From positions 36,991 to 100,990 of the forward strand of contig JAGNWJ010000003.1 of the NCBI GenBank assembly GCA_017986065.1: a DNA stretch of 64,000 bases, read 5' to 3'. Positions within the stretch are counted from its first letter, which is position 1. Each line of letters opens with the position of its first letter. Positions 26,527 through 36,250 of the stretch are shown in pieces. A program made the translations under genes and the position numbers. The notes beneath the pieces are model-generated. The model saw only the letters and a list, made by a program, of their open reading frames with translations, was not told the DNA's origin and did no database searches. The DNA is from Rhizobacter sp. (GTDB lineage Bacteria; Pseudomonadota; Gammaproteobacteria; Burkholderiales; Burkholderiaceae_C).

Positions 26527-27546
26527 ATGGCCCGTATCGATCTGACCGCACTGACCACCTGGATCACTGCCGCTGCCCACGACCATCCCCGGGACCTGCC
26601 CGAGATGCTCGCCGGGCTGGCTGGCGTTCAGCGCCAGACCGCCGTGAGGCGACTCGGCGAGTTGATCGACTCGCAGTGGCTGACTCGCACGGGACATGGA
26701 AAGGACGTTCGCTATGCCCCCGGCCTGCTGCGGCAGATCGTGCGGCACTATGCGCTCGACGGCCTCGCGGAAGACCTTCCCTGGTCGCGTGACTTCGCGC
26801 GCTACTTCGCTTTGCCACCCAATGTGCAGCGCCTCACCCAGCACGCGTTCTGCGAACTGCTCAACAACGCCATCGACCACAGCGACGGCACAGGCGTCAC
26901 CGTCTCGCTGCGACAGACTCCGAGCCACGTCCAGTTGCTGGTGTCGGACGACGGCTGCGGGGTGTTCGACAAGATCTGCCACACGTTCGCGCTGGAAGAT
27001 CCGCAGATCGCCATGCTCGAGTTGAGCAAGGGCAAGCTGACGACGCAGCCCGAGCGTCACACCGGCCACGGCCTGTACTTCACTTCCCGGCTGGCCGACG
27101 TGTTCGACCTGCATGCCAACGACCATGCGTTCCAGCATCGCAGCTGGGAGGGCACGGGCTGGCGCCCGGGTCGGCCGATGAACCGGCTGGGCACTTCGGT
27201 GTACTTGTCGATCGCTCTCGACACGCCTCGCACGCTGGAATCCGTGATGAACGCGCACAGCCTGGACGGCACCGGCGTTCGTTTCGAACGCACCGCCGTC
27301 CCGCTGCAGCTAGCGGCGACACCGGAGGCCGGGCTCGAATCGCGCGCGCAGGCCCGGCTGGTGGCCGCGAGGCTGACACGTTTCAGGCTCGCGGAGCTCG
27401 ACTTCAGCGGCATCCCGCACATCGGACACAGCTTCGCTGATGAATTGTTCCGTGTGCTGCCTCAGCACCAGCCGACGCTGAACCTGTCACCGATCAACAT
27501 GAGCCCGGCTGTCGCCGCGATGGTCGACAGCATCGTCACCGCCTGA
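26527..27546 (+). CDS. Winged-helix / GHKL ATPase / DUF4325 (STAS-like) fusion protein
   Basis: A 339-aa protein with three parts: an N-terminal winged-helix-like segment (about residues 25-70, with [18 protein letters not shown]), a GHKL/anti-sigma type ATPase (N-box E110, N113-N114 in [14 protein letters not shown]1 DDGCG 141-145; G2 GHGLYF 180-185), and a C-terminal domain ending in [20 protein letters not shown], the STAS-like DUF4325 family. Anti-sigma ATPases and STAS proteins are normally separate partners in switch modules; here they are fused and preceded by a putative DNA-binding domain. Function unknown. ATG at 26527 follows GGAG; ATG at 26506 is an alternative. It is divergent from fba and meets pyk end to end. 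Confidence 0.78.
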   Translation: MARIDLTALTTWITAAAHDHPRDLPEMLAGLAGVQRQTAVRRLGELIDSQWLTRTGHGKDVRYAPGLLRQIVRHYALDGLAEDLPWSRDFARYFALPPNVQRLTQHAFCELLNNAIDHSDGTGVTVSLRQTPSHVQLLVSDDGCGVFDKICHTFALEDPQIAMLELSKGKLTTQPERHTGHGLYFTSRLADVFDLHANDHAFQHRSWEGTGWRPGRPMNRLGTSVYLSIALDTPRTLESVMNAHSLDGTGVRFERTAVPLQLAATPEAGLESRAQARLVAARLTRFRLAELDFSGIPHIGHSFADELFRVLPQHQPTLNLSPINMSPAVAAMVDSIVTA

Positions 27547-27558
27547 GAAAACTCAGGC
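27541..27558. terminator. Perfect hairpin spanning two convergent stop codons
   Basis: GCCTGAG-AAAA-CTCAGGC: a 7-bp stem with an AAAA loop that contains the stop codons of both the ATPase gene and pyk. There is no T-run, so it may not terminate alone, but it gives both transcripts the same 3' hairpin in only 18 bases. Confidence 0.55.
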
Positions 27559-28983
27559 GACCCGGCAGACCTTCAGCATGTTGGTGCCGCCCGGATAACC
27601 CATCGGTTCGCCGACGGTGATCGCATAGGTATCGCCGGGCTTCAGCACTCCGTTCTCGACCAGCAGGGCTTCGGCACGCGCCAGAGCCTGATCACGGTCG
27701 GTGCAGCTGGCCATCAGCAGCGGGCGCACGTTGCGATACAGGGCCATCTTGCGCTGGCTGTTGACCTGCGAGGTGAGCCCGTAGATCGGCACATGGACCT
27801 TGTGCCGGCTCATCCACAGAGCGGTCGAGCCGGACTCGGTCAGCGCGAGGATCGCCTTGCACCCCAGGTGGTGTGCGGTGAACAGCGCGGCCATCGCGAT
27901 CGACTGGTCGATGCGTCCGAAATGCTTGTTGGTGAAGCCGGCATCGAGCGAGATCTCCTCGGCGCGCTCGGCCTCGATGCAGATCGTCGACATCATCTCG
28001 ACGGTCTCGACCGGGTACTTGCCGGCCGCCGTCTCGGCGCTGAGCATCACGGCATCGGTGCCATCGAGCACCGCATTGGCCACGTCGCTGACCTCGGCCC
28101 GGGTGGGCACGGGATTGACGATCATCGACTCCATCATCTGCGTCGCGGTGATCACGATGCGATCGAGTTCGCGCGCCATCTTGATCATCTTCTTCTGCAG
28201 CGCCGGCACGGTGGCATTGCCGACCTCGACGGCCAGATCTCCACGCGCGACCATGATGCCGTCGCTGGCCTTGAGGATGCTTTCGAGCACGGGGATCGCC
28301 TCGCTGCGCTCGATCTTCGCGATCAGCGCGGCCTTGTGCTTGAAGGGCTCGCCGGCCACGTTGGCGAGCTGGCGCGCCATTTCCATGTCGGTGGCATTCT
28401 TGGGAAAGCTCACGGCCAGGTACTCGCACTGGAAGCTCATCGCGGTCTTGATGTCCTCCATGTCCTTGGCGGTCAGAGCCGGCGCGGTGAGGCCGCCGCC
28501 GGCCTTGTTGATGCCCTTGTTGTTGGACAGTTCGCCACCGACAACGACGGTGGTGTGGACCTCGGCGCCGCGGACCGCGTCGACGGTGAGCTTGAGCAAT
28601 CCGTCGTTCAGCAGCAGGGTGTCACCGGGTCGCACATCGCGCGGCAACTCCTTGTAGTCGAGGCCGACCCGCTCGTTGGTGCCGAGCTCGGTGGTTTCGC
28701 CGTCGAGGATGAACGACTGCCCCGCTTCCAGCATCGTCTTGCCGCCGTCGAACTTGCCGACACGGATCTTCGGGCCCTGCAGGTCGGCCATGATCGCGAC
28801 CTCCTTGCCGACCCGTTTCGCCACTTCCCGCACCATCGCCGCGCGTTCGATGTGGTCCTGGGCCTTGCCGTGCGAAAAGTTCAGCCGCATGACATCGACG
28901 CCGGCGAGGATCATCCGCTCGAGCACCTCGGGTGAGCTGGACGCAGGCCCCAGTGTGGCGACGATCTTGGTGGCACGAGGCAT
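27553..28983 (-). CDS. pyk: Pyruvate kinase
   Basis: Last step of glycolysis: transfers phosphate from phosphoenolpyruvate to ADP. The 476-aa protein has RATKIVATLGPAS at the start, NFSHGKAQDH, IMADLQGPKIR, the K+ and metal site region MVARGDLAVEVG, and the C-terminal allosteric domain. Length fits type II/I bacterial enzymes. It begins with ATG at 28983 and is 95 bases from the pgk stop upstream, consistent with a pgk-pyk transcript. Its final codons share the hairpin with the opposite gene. Confidence 0.96.
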   Translation of the reverse strand: MPRATKIVATLGPASSSPEVLERMILAGVDVMRLNFSHGKAQDHIERAAMVREVAKRVGKEVAIMADLQGPKIRVGKFDGGKTMLEAGQSFILDGETTELGTNERVGLDYKELPRDVRPGDTLLLNDGLLKLTVDAVRGAEVHTTVVVGGELSNNKGINKAGGGLTAPALTAKDMEDIKTAMSFQCEYLAVSFPKNATDMEMARQLANVAGEPFKHKAALIAKIERSEAIPVLESILKASDGIMVARGDLAVEVGNATVPALQKKMIKMARELDRIVITATQMMESMIVNPVPTRAEVSDVANAVLDGTDAVMLSAETAAGKYPVETVEMMSTICIEAERAEEISLDAGFTNKHFGRIDQSIAMAALFTAHHLGCKAILALTESGSTALWMSRHKVHVPIYGLTSQVNSQRKMALYRNVRPLLMASCTDRDQALARAEALLVENGVLKPGDTYAITVGEPMGYPGGTNMLKVCRVA

Positions 28984-29077
28984 GAAAGGAATCTCCGGGA
29001 GGGTCTGGCTGGGGAAAGATCAGCGCACCGGCGGTTGCGGCGTCGCCGTGTCGGGGCCCGGCTTCGGGCGCCGCTGT

Positions 29078-30295
29078 TCAGGACATCGCGCCACGCGCCC
29101 GCTGCTCCAGGATCTCGATGGCGGGCAACACCTTGCCTTCGAGCATTTCCAGGAAAGCACCGCCACCGGTGCAGATGTAGCCCACGCCGGCCTCGACGCC
29201 GAACTTCGCAATGGCTGCGAGCGTATCGCCGCCGCCGGCAATACTGAACGCGTCGGATGCGGCGATGGCATGTGCAATTGCCTCGGTGCCGTGCGAGAAC
29301 GCCTCGAACTCGAAGACACCTACCGGGCCGTTCCAGACGATGGTGCCGGCCGATTTCAGCTTCTCGGCAAGCACTGCCGCGGTCTTCGGCCCGATGTCCA
29401 GGATCATGTCGTCGTCGGCCACGTCTGCGGCCGCCTTGGTGGTCGCCGTTGCGTCTGCCGCAAAGCTCTTCGCGGTGACGACGTCGACCGGTATCGGCAC
29501 CTCGGCACCGCGCGCCTTCATCGACGAGATGACGGCCTTCGCCTTGTCGACCAGATCGGCCTCGGCCAGCGACTTCCCGATGGGCAGGCCCGCCGCCAGC
29601 ATGAATGTGTTCGCGATGCCGCCGCCGACGATCAACCCGTCGACCTTGGCGGAGAGTGCCTCGAGAATGGTCAGCTTGGTGCTGACCTTGCTCCCGGCAA
29701 CGATCGCGATCAGCGGGCGCTTCGGTTCGGCCAGCACCTTCGTGATCGCGTCGGCCTCGCCGGCCAGCAGCGGGCCGGCACAGGCGACCGGCGCGTACTG
29801 CGCGATACCGTGGGTGGAGGCATGCGCGCGGTGCGCAGCACCGAACGCGTCGTTGACGTAGATGTCGCACAGCGCGGCCATCTTGCGACTGAGCGCTTCG
29901 CTGTTCTTCGATTCACCGACGTTCAGCCGGCAGTTCTCGAGGAGCACCAGATCGCCGGAGGCGAGTGCGCGTCCATCGACCGTCACACCATCGACCCAGT
30001 CGGCGATCAGTGGCACCTTGCGGCCGAGCAGCTTGCCGACGTGCTCAGCGATCGGCGCGAGCGAGTCTTCAGCCGTCCACTGGCCTTCCTTCGGCCGACC
30101 GAGATGCGAAGTGACCATCACCGCAGCGCCCGCCTTCAGCGCTGCTTCGATGCACGGCAACGAGGCACGGATGCGGGTGTCGTCGGTGATGCGACCATCG
30201 GCGTCCTGAGGCACGTTGAAATCGACGCGGATGAAGACACGCTTGCCAGCGACTTGGTTGGCGGCGATGAGATCGGTGAATCTGATGGCGTTCAT
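29078..30295 (-). CDS. pgk: Phosphoglycerate kinase
   Basis: Transfers phosphate between 1,3-bisphosphoglycerate and ADP in glycolysis and the reverse in gluconeogenesis or the Calvin cycle. The 405-aa protein has [14 protein letters not shown] near residue 20, [11 protein letters not shown] near 67, and the nucleotide-binding GGGDTLAAI near the end. It begins ATG at 30295 with the phrase MNAIRFTDL. An upstream extension in the same frame lacks homology. It lies 61 bases after azlD and could either start its own transcript or follow azlCD. Confidence 0.96.
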   Translation of the reverse strand: MNAIRFTDLIAANQVAGKRVFIRVDFNVPQDADGRITDDTRIRASLPCIEAALKAGAAVMVTSHLGRPKEGQWTAEDSLAPIAEHVGKLLGRKVPLIADWVDGVTVDGRALASGDLVLLENCRLNVGESKNSEALSRKMAALCDIYVNDAFGAAHRAHASTHGIAQYAPVACAGPLLAGEADAITKVLAEPKRPLIAIVAGSKVSTKLTILEALSAKVDGLIVGGGIANTFMLAAGLPIGKSLAEADLVDKAKAVISSMKARGAEVPIPVDVVTAKSFAADATATTKAAADVADDDMILDIGPKTAAVLAEKLKSAGTIVWNGPVGVFEFEAFSHGTEAIAHAIAASDAFSIAGGGDTLAAIAKFGVEAGVGYICTGGGAFLEMLEGKVLPAIEILEQRARGAMS

Positions 30296-30356
30296 GGTGA
30301 GTCGGATGGATGGGATTTTCGAGTTTAAAGGTGCCCGCTCGGCGGCTGGGCGGTGC

Positions 30357-30698
30357 TTACCAACCCCACAGCAGCCGCAATGGCAGAAACACGGCGAGGC
30401 CCGCCAGAAGCGGCCCGAGCACGCCGGGTCGCCAGGCATACCAGACGCTGGCCGCCAGCGCGGCTGGCAGCCGCGCATCCTGCCAGGAGTCGATCAGTCG
30501 CCCCTGCGTCATCACGATCTCAGGCACGATGACCGCGGTGAGCGCGGCCAGCGGCGCAACCTTGAGGCCGCGCCTGAGCCAATCGGGTATCGGCACCTCG
30601 CGCTCGGGCAGCAAGAAGAAGCTCCGCGTGATCACGGTGACGATGGCCAGCCCGGCAACGGTCAGCGCGACATACGCAGCATCGCCCGAACCATTCAC
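30357..30698 (-). CDS. azlD: AzlD-type branched-chain amino acid exporter subunit
   Basis: A 113-aa inner-membrane protein with four hydrophobic stretches, the small subunit of AzlCD exporters (branched-chain amino acids in Bacillus; related YgaZH exports valine in E. coli). Sequence [16 protein letters not shown] fits the AzlD family. GTG at 30698 overlaps the azlC stop (GTGA), so it is coupled to azlC. No AzlB/Lrp regulator is adjacent. Confidence 0.88.
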   Translation of the reverse strand: MNGSGDAAYVALTVAGLAIVTVITRSFFLLPEREVPIPDWLRRGLKVAPLAALTAVIVPEIVMTQGRLIDSWQDARLPAALAASVWYAWRPGVLGPLLAGLAVFLPLRLLWGW

Positions 30699-31438
30699 TT
30701 TGTATTCCCCCGCAATCGCCGACTGGCCTTGTCAGCCTGATCCATCAGCAGGCCGGCAGCCACCGCCGAGGCAATCGCGACGATGATGTTCAGCTTGAGC
30801 GGCAGCGAAAACGCGGCAACGGCTGCGGTGCCGGCGACAACCGCTGCCACCCAGGTGGATCGGTCGGACAGCAGCCCGTAGGTCAGACCCACCATCGCCA
30901 GCGTGCCTGCGAATCCCAGGCCCCAGGCGGTGGGGACGAAGTTCGCCAAAGCAATGCCCAGCATCGAAGGCCCCTGCCACACGCTCCACAGGACCGCCAC
31001 ACCGCCCAGGTAGTAAGGGATCTGGCCCGGCTCCCGACGCGGGCCCTGGAGCCCGGACGGATAGGCGCGCTGGAAGGCGATCAGGTTCAGATCGGCCGCA
31101 AGGTACCCGAATGCCATGCGCTGGCGCAGCGGAAGGTGCCCGAAGTAGGGCCTCCACTGCGCGCTGTAGATGACGAAGCGCAAGTTGACGCAGAACGCAG
31201 CAGCCCAGATCACCCACATCGGCGCGCCAGCTGCCAGCAACGGCAAGGCAGCCAGTTGCGCACTGCCTGCGTAGACGGCGAACGACATGAGCACGGCCAG
31301 CGGCACGCTCAGGCCCCCCTTGACCATGGCCACACCGGTGACCATTCCCCAGGCACCGATGCCCGGTGCCATGGCAAGCATGTCGCGGGCACCGCGTCGA
31401 AAGTCGGGGTCGCCTAGCAACCGGGCCGCTGGATTCAT
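30695..31438 (-). CDS. azlC: AzlC-type branched-chain amino acid exporter permease
   Basis: A 247-aa polytopic inner-membrane protein, the large subunit of an AzlCD exporter. About seven hydrophobic helices are visible; LMSFAVYAGSAQ and CVNLRFVIYSA are strong family marks. ATG at 31438 precedes a soluble N-terminal helix; an earlier ATG at 31483 would add 15 residues with no homology. It is coupled to azlD by a 4-base stop/start overlap. Substrate inferred from family only. Confidence 0.88.
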   Translation of the reverse strand: MNPAARLLGDPDFRRGARDMLAMAPGIGAWGMVTGVAMVKGGLSVPLAVLMSFAVYAGSAQLAALPLLAAGAPMWVIWAAAFCVNLRFVIYSAQWRPYFGHLPLRQRMAFGYLAADLNLIAFQRAYPSGLQGPRREPGQIPYYLGGVAVLWSVWQGPSMLGIALANFVPTAWGLGFAGTLAMVGLTYGLLSDRSTWVAAVVAGTAAVAAFSLPLKLNIIVAIASAVAAGLLMDQADKASRRLRGNTK

Positions 31439-31539
31439 CGAACCATTGTCGGGGCTTGCGTCCCGCAGGCAGGTGGAGCACACGCTCCTGCCAGCGGGTT
31501 GCGAGGAACCCCGCCCGGTTCGCTATCCGGCCTGGGTCA

Positions 31540-31926
31540 TCAGTGCGCCTTGGGCTCTTTCGCGTCCTTTCCCGCCTTGGCAGGCTTGGCGGGCGGGGCC
31601 TCGGCATCGACGGATTCGGCGTCCGTCGTCTTGGCGCTGGCAACTTCGGTGGTCAGCTGCGGCGGCACCGGTTCGATCTTGTTGTCACGCATGTAATCGT
31701 TCATCTCGCGCCAGCCAGCGAACACCGCAGCCTTGTCGGCACGCTTGTTCAACGCATAGCAGTCCTCGATCGCGCGACCGGCATGCCGGCAGGCGCCACC
31801 GACAGCGCTTCCTTCGGCCTGCTTTGCCGCCGCGATCTTTTCGGGCGATTCAATGCCCAGCTGCTCGCAGCCCGTCAGCAAGAGGGCGGCAACGGAAATC
31901 AGCGCAGACACGACAGGACGCAACAT
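31540..31926 (-). CDS. Small lipoprotein, unknown function
   Basis: A 128-aa predicted lipoprotein with a clean lipobox (LLLTG-C20). After it comes a helical region with two conserved-looking cysteines (GGACRH and IEDCYALN, about ten residues apart), then a short C-terminal tail very rich in Lys, Pro and Ala. The pattern resembles small betaproteobacterial lipoproteins found near fmt/def or cell-division genes, but I do not recognise a family. It lies about 100 bases from both fmt and azlC, so it probably forms its own transcript. Confidence 0.65.
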   Translation of the reverse strand: MLRPVVSALISVAALLLTGCEQLGIESPEKIAAAKQAEGSAVGGACRHAGRAIEDCYALNKRADKAAVFAGWREMNDYMRDNKIEPVPPQLTTEVASAKTTDAESVDAEAPPAKPAKAGKDAKEPKAH

Positions 31927-32029
31927 GGTGGATGTCTTCGGCAGTGCGAAAGAGTCTTTGGACCTGTTCGGTATATCGGCGTCAATACAGACGACTTGAG
32001 AACCGCTCGAACCCCGGCCGGGGCGCCTT

Positions 32030-33001
32030 TCAGGTTGCGACAGCTTCCAGGCGGTCGCCGACCTGCACGGAATGCCCCTGCAGGAACTGCGCAGCGGCCA
32101 TCCGCTTGCCGCCAGGCCGCTGCATCTCGGTCAGGCGCACTGCACCGGATCCACAGGCCACCTCGATGCCATCGGCTGACACAGCCACCACAGTGCCGGG
32201 CACCGCCAGGCCCGCGTCGGAAGCGTTGATCGCCTGAGCCCGCCACACCTTGAGCGTCGCGCCGCGCCAATGTGTCACCGCGCCCGGCGCCGGGTTGAAT
32301 GCGCGGATGCGCTGCGCGACCCGGCATGCATCGGCGGCCCAGTCGATGAGTGCCTCTGCCTTGTCGACCTTCTTTGCGTAGGTGATGCCGTCCGTCGGCT
32401 GCGGCGTCGGGCGCAAAAGGCCACGGGCAGCCCGCTCGAGCGCCTCGACAATCAACCGGCCGCCCAGGACCGCAAGCCGGTCGTGAAGCGAGCCGGTGGT
32501 GTCGTCGTCGCAAATGTCCGTGGCCTCTGCCATGAGCATCGGCCCGGTGTCGAGGCCCGCGTCCATCTGCATCACGGTGATGCCCGTGCGTTCATCGCCC
32601 GCCTCGATCGCCCGGTGTATGGGCGCTGCTCCGCGCCAGCGCGGCAGCAACGACGCATGGATGTTCAGGCAGCCCAGCCGCGGCAAGGCGAGGGTCCATT
32701 CCGGAAGAATCAATCCGTAGGCGGCCACGACCATCGCATCGATCCGGGCCGCCTGCAGCGAATCCTGCGCAGCCGATGCGTCGTCGGCAAAGCGGCCGTC
32801 CAGGCGCAGCCCCTGCGGCTGGATCACCGTCAACCCGCGCTCGACTGCCCATCCCTTGACCGCAGACGGCTGCGGCTGCTGGCCGCGCCCGGCGGGACGG
32901 TCGGGTTGCGTCAGCACGATTGCGACCTCGAACCCGGATTGGTGCAGCGCCGCCAGGGCAACGCGGGCGAATTCAGGCGTACCGGCAAAAGCCAGCCTCA
33001 T
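32030..33001 (-). CDS. fmt: Methionyl-tRNA formyltransferase
   Basis: Formylates the methionine on initiator tRNA using 10-formyl-tetrahydrofolate, so translation can start with fMet. The 323-aa protein shows [14 protein letters not shown] at the start, the folate-site loop [15 protein letters not shown] with the catalytic Asn/His/Asp region, and the C-terminal tRNA-binding OB domain. It follows def by 42 bases in the same direction: the classical def-fmt pair, which links removal and addition of the formyl group. The initiator tRNA it uses is also encoded in this window (54771-54847). Confidence 0.96.
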   Translation of the reverse strand: MRLAFAGTPEFARVALAALHQSGFEVAIVLTQPDRPAGRGQQPQPSAVKGWAVERGLTVIQPQGLRLDGRFADDASAAQDSLQAARIDAMVVAAYGLILPEWTLALPRLGCLNIHASLLPRWRGAAPIHRAIEAGDERTGITVMQMDAGLDTGPMLMAEATDICDDDTTGSLHDRLAVLGGRLIVEALERAARGLLRPTPQPTDGITYAKKVDKAEALIDWAADACRVAQRIRAFNPAPGAVTHWRGATLKVWRAQAINASDAGLAVPGTVVAVSADGIEVACGSGAVRLTEMQRPGGKRMAAAQFLQGHSVQVGDRLEAVAT

Positions 33002-33043
33002 GGACGCTGAGCCAGAAATATCACAAATTTCATTGAACAGTGC

Positions 33044-33553
33044 TCAACGTCCTTCATCACGCGCCTGTTTGATCATTTTCGTCTTGATTCGGTTGCGCTT
33101 GAGCGGACTCAGGTAGTCGACGAATACCTTGCCCATCAGGTGGTCCATTTCGTGTTGCACGCACTTGGCCAGCAGACCCTCAGCGTCGAACTCCACCACC
33201 TCGCCATCACGACCAAGAGCTCGCACCCGAACCCGGGCCGGTCGCAGCACCTTGTCGTAGACCGTTGGCACCGAAAGGCACCCCTCCTCGCCCAGCACCT
33301 GCTCGTCGCTGGCGCTGACCAACTCCGGATTGATCAGAACCCGCTGGTCGTTGTGCTGGTCCGACGTATCGATCACGATCAATCGTTCATGGACATCGAC
33401 CTGGGTCGCCGCGAGACCCACGCCCTCGGCGGCGTACATGGTCTCGAACATGTCGTCGATCAACCGCCTGATGCGGTCGTCGACCTGCTCGATGGGCTTG
33501 GCTGTGGTGTGCAACCGGGGGTCGGGGAAGCGAAGAATCGTGAGCTTCGACAT
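33044..33553 (-). CDS. def: Peptide deformylase
   Basis: Metal-dependent enzyme that removes the formyl group from new proteins. The three motifs of the 169-aa protein are intact: GVGLAATQ (45-52), EGCLSVP with metal ligand C92, and QHEMDHL with H134, E135 and H138. It starts the def-fmt pair. The 287-base region to the divergent LysM gene contains its promoter. Confidence 0.96.
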   Translation of the reverse strand: MSKLTILRFPDPRLHTTAKPIEQVDDRIRRLIDDMFETMYAAEGVGLAATQVDVHERLIVIDTSDQHNDQRVLINPELVSASDEQVLGEEGCLSVPTVYDKVLRPARVRVRALGRDGEVVEFDAEGLLAKCVQHEMDHLMGKVFVDYLSPLKRNRIKTKMIKQARDEGR

Positions 33554-33677
33554 GGTGTGGTGCGATAGACGACGACGCGGCGGGTCAAGGCCACCCGGCT
33601 GAACAGGGATGTGGATTCGCTACAACGCAAGGCCCTGTACTGACTTGCTCCAGAGGCGCAGTAAGGCCCTACTTTCG

Positions 33678-33706
33678 TTGCGATATCAAGGGTTTAGGGG
33701 CAGAAT
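33678..33706 (+). promoter_or_regulatory. Candidate sigma-70 promoter for the LysM-dprA-smg genes
   Basis: TTGCGA (33678-33683) and CAGAAT (33701-33706) match the -35 and -10 consensus at four positions each, with a 17-base spacer. They lie in the 287-base gap between def and the LysM gene (33554-33840), about 135 bases before the chosen start. No other feature is seen in that gap. Weak evidence, sequence only. Confidence 0.25.
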
Positions 33707-33840
33707 CTTCGAAACAGTTTGAAGATTTTCGCTGAATTTCCGGCCGCGTCGGCCGATACGGATATGTGAGTATTCGGCACCCCTCCCCCGGCCAACCCAT
33801 GACGCGACGCTGCGAGCGCCCCGTCCGGAGATTTCACCCC

Positions 33841-35019
33841 ATGACGCGTCCCATTTTTTCCGCGCTTCGTCGCCGGCCGCTTGCAGCCGCCCTCGGCCTT
33901 GGTCTGGTTCTGACTTTCAGCTGGACTGTGCCATCGGTGGCAGCTCCGAACTTCCCCGTGACCGAGCAACAACGAGGCACGGCCCAGAAAGTGGCATCGG
34001 CCGGCGTTGCATTGTCCGAACTGGCGCCCAATGCGCCGGAATCGCACACCGTCGTTCGCGGCGACACCCTTTGGGGCATCTCGAGCCTGTTCCTGAAGTC
34101 TCCCTGGCGCTGGCCGGAGCTGTGGGGAATGAACATCGATCAGATCCGCAACCCGCACCTGATCTATCCGGGCCAGACGCTCTATCTCGACACCTCCGAC
34201 GGACGCGCACGGTTGCGACTGGGCAAGGCGATCGAGGGCAATGTCGTGAAGCTGAAGCCAACGGTGCGCAGCTCACCCCTCTCGAATGCAGCGATCGCGT
34301 CAATCCCGTTCAGCCTGATCGAGCCATTTCTGAACGAAGCCGTGATCTTCGAGGGCAACGTGCTGGATGCAGCGCCCCGCATCGTGGCCACCCAGGAGGG
34401 CCGAGTGCTCCTCACCCGCGGCGACAAGGCCTATGTACGGGGTGAAATCGGCAAGGACACCGTCTTCCGCATCTTCCGAGAAGCGAAACCACTCAAAGAC
34501 CCGACGACGCAAGAGATTCTCGGGTTCGAAGCCCCCTATGTTGGTACAGCCGAGTTCGTTCGCTCGGGAGTCAACAGCCGGGTGGCCAGTTCGAGCTCCG
34601 CCGAAACGGTGCCCGACACGTTCATCGTGACCAGTGTTCGGGAAGAAGCGAACATCGGCGACCGGCTTGCCCCGGTTACCGGACGCGAATACGACAACTA
34701 CGCCCCGCACGCCCCGCAGGCGCCTTTGTCCGGGCAGATTGTCTCGGTCTACGGCACGGCAGTGTCCGCGGGACAGAACCAGATCGTCACCCTCAACCGC
34801 GGAAAGAGCGACGGCGTCGAGCGCGGCCACGTCCTGGCCTTGTGGCACGACGGCAGCAAGGCGATCGATCGCACGGACAACCGACTCACCGAATTGACCC
34901 TGCCCGATGAGCGGCACGGCGTCCTCTTCGTGTTCAGGGTGTTTGAGCGCATGTCATACGCTCTGATCCTGTCGGTGCAGGAACCAGTGCGCATCGGCGA
35001 CAGGTTCACCCAGCCCTGA
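33841..35019 (+). CDS. Secreted LysM peptidoglycan-binding protein
   Basis: A 392-aa exported protein with a signal peptide (about residues 1-35, cleavage near VAA-P) and one LysM domain at residues 69-116 (HTVVRGDTLWGI to GQTLYL), which binds peptidoglycan glycans. The rest is beta-rich with no catalytic motif. In betaproteobacteria this gene is usually upstream of dprA and smg, divergent from def-fmt, as here. I chose ATG at 33841; starts at 33766 and 33799 would add a non-leader extension. Role in the wall is inferred. Confidence 0.88.
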   Translation: MTRPIFSALRRRPLAAALGLGLVLTFSWTVPSVAAPNFPVTEQQRGTAQKVASAGVALSELAPNAPESHTVVRGDTLWGISSLFLKSPWRWPELWGMNIDQIRNPHLIYPGQTLYLDTSDGRARLRLGKAIEGNVVKLKPTVRSSPLSNAAIASIPFSLIEPFLNEAVIFEGNVLDAAPRIVATQEGRVLLTRGDKAYVRGEIGKDTVFRIFREAKPLKDPTTQEILGFEAPYVGTAEFVRSGVNSRVASSSSAETVPDTFIVTSVREEANIGDRLAPVTGREYDNYAPHAPQAPLSGQIVSVYGTAVSAGQNQIVTLNRGKSDGVERGHVLALWHDGSKAIDRTDNRLTELTLPDERHGVLFVFRVFERMSYALILSVQEPVRIGDRFTQP

Positions 35020-35044
35020 CCGGGTAGCTGCCGGTGGCGTCGTG

Positions 35045-36160
35045 ATGGAACGCGACGAGCTGGCAGCCTGGCTGCGGTTGCTCGGAACCCCGGCGCTGGG
35101 TCGAGCATCAGCGCGTCGGTTGCTGTCAAGCTTCGGCTCCCCCCAGGCTGCAGTCCATGCAACGGTGCATGCGCGCCGGGAGGTGATCGCCGAAGCCGCA
35201 GCGTCAGCATTGGCGACGCCCCCTCCCGACCTGGAATCCTCGGTAGAAGCCACGCTGGCGTGGCTGAGGGATGGTGACGTCGGCCCTGGAGCAGCGCGCA
35301 GGGAAATCATCACGCTGGGTGACCCTGCGTATCCGTCCCTGCTACTCGAGACCGCGGACCCACCACTGCTGCTTTATGCCCAGGGCCGCCTCGAGTTGCT
35401 GGCGGCACAGGGCATCGCGATTGTCGGCAGTCGCAACCCCACACCGCAGGGAGAGCAGGACGCGCGAGCCTTCGCGAAGAATCTCAGCAGCGCCGGCTGG
35501 GTCGTTGTGTCTGGGCTGGCGCTGGGTGTCGACGGTGCAGCCCACGAAGGTGCCCTCGAAGGTGCGGCCGGCACGATCGCCATCATCGGAACTGGACTCG
35601 ACCGGGTGTACCCGAAGCGCCACCTCGAGTTGGCCCATCGAATCGCCCTGAACGGACTGATGCTCAGCGAGTACCCCCTGGGCACCCCTCCGCTGGCGGC
35701 ACACTTTCCTTTGCGAAACCGGTTGATCGCGGGGATGACTCGGGGCACCTTGGTGATCGAGGCCGCCCTGCAGTCGGGATCACTGATCACTGCGCGCCTC
35801 GCCAGCGAGGCGGGTCGCGAGGTTTTCGCCATCCCGGGCTCAATCCACTCGCCGCAGTCAAGGGGGTGCCATGCGCTGATCAGGCAAGGCGCCAAGCTGG
35901 TGGAGTCGGCCGAAGACGTGCTGGAAGAGCTGCAACCGGGAGCATCGTTGGTTGAGCGGTCAGCCCTGGCAACATCGTCGTCAGCAACCACGGACCCGCT
36001 GCTCGAAGCAATGGGTCATGACCTGGTGTCGCTCGATGCCCTTGTCGCGCGAACCGGTTGGCCAGCACAGGAACTGAATGTCCGCCTGCTCGAACTGGAG
36101 CTGAGCGGCCAGATCACACGTCGCCCCGGACAGCTGTTCCAGCGCATCACGCTCGCCTGA
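35045..36160 (+). CDS. dprA: DNA-processing protein DprA
   Basis: Cytosolic protein that binds incoming single-stranded DNA and loads RecA during natural transformation. The 371-aa protein has an N-terminal SAM-like helical part, then the Rossmann DprA core with IAIVGSRNPTPQG, VVSGLALGVDGAAHEGAL and the GTGLDRVYP segment, and a C-terminal winged helix (WPAQELNVRLLELELSG). ATG at 35045 (or GTG at 35042) follows the LysM gene by 25 bases. A TfoX-like protein is also present in the window, but competence cannot be concluded from two genes. Confidence 0.94.
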   Translation: MERDELAAWLRLLGTPALGRASARRLLSSFGSPQAAVHATVHARREVIAEAAASALATPPPDLESSVEATLAWLRDGDVGPGAARREIITLGDPAYPSLLLETADPPLLLYAQGRLELLAAQGIAIVGSRNPTPQGEQDARAFAKNLSSAGWVVVSGLALGVDGAAHEGALEGAAGTIAIIGTGLDRVYPKRHLELAHRIALNGLMLSEYPLGTPPLAAHFPLRNRLIAGMTRGTLVIEAALQSGSLITARLASEAGREVFAIPGSIHSPQSRGCHALIRQGAKLVESAEDVLEELQPGASLVERSALATSSSATTDPLLEAMGHDLVSLDALVARTGWPAQELNVRLLELELSGQITRRPGQLFQRITLA

Positions 36161-36250
36161 TTCAGATCGCACGCCGCGGGTCGCATGCGACCCGAAATTC
36201 CCTGCCTGGAGACGCATCTGCCGCCCGATCTGCTCGGGTATGATGGATTC

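Noticed and set aside
19373..30295. Glycolysis/purine cluster as a genomic island
   Set aside because: Gene order is a normal betaproteobacterial block; no tRNA, integrase, repeats or composition shift around the inserted YbbN, TPR or ATPase genes.
28676..30328. 550-codon open frame on the plus strand opposite pyk and pgk
   Set aside because: Antisense to two certain enzymes; composition is a codon-mirror of them and no domain is seen.
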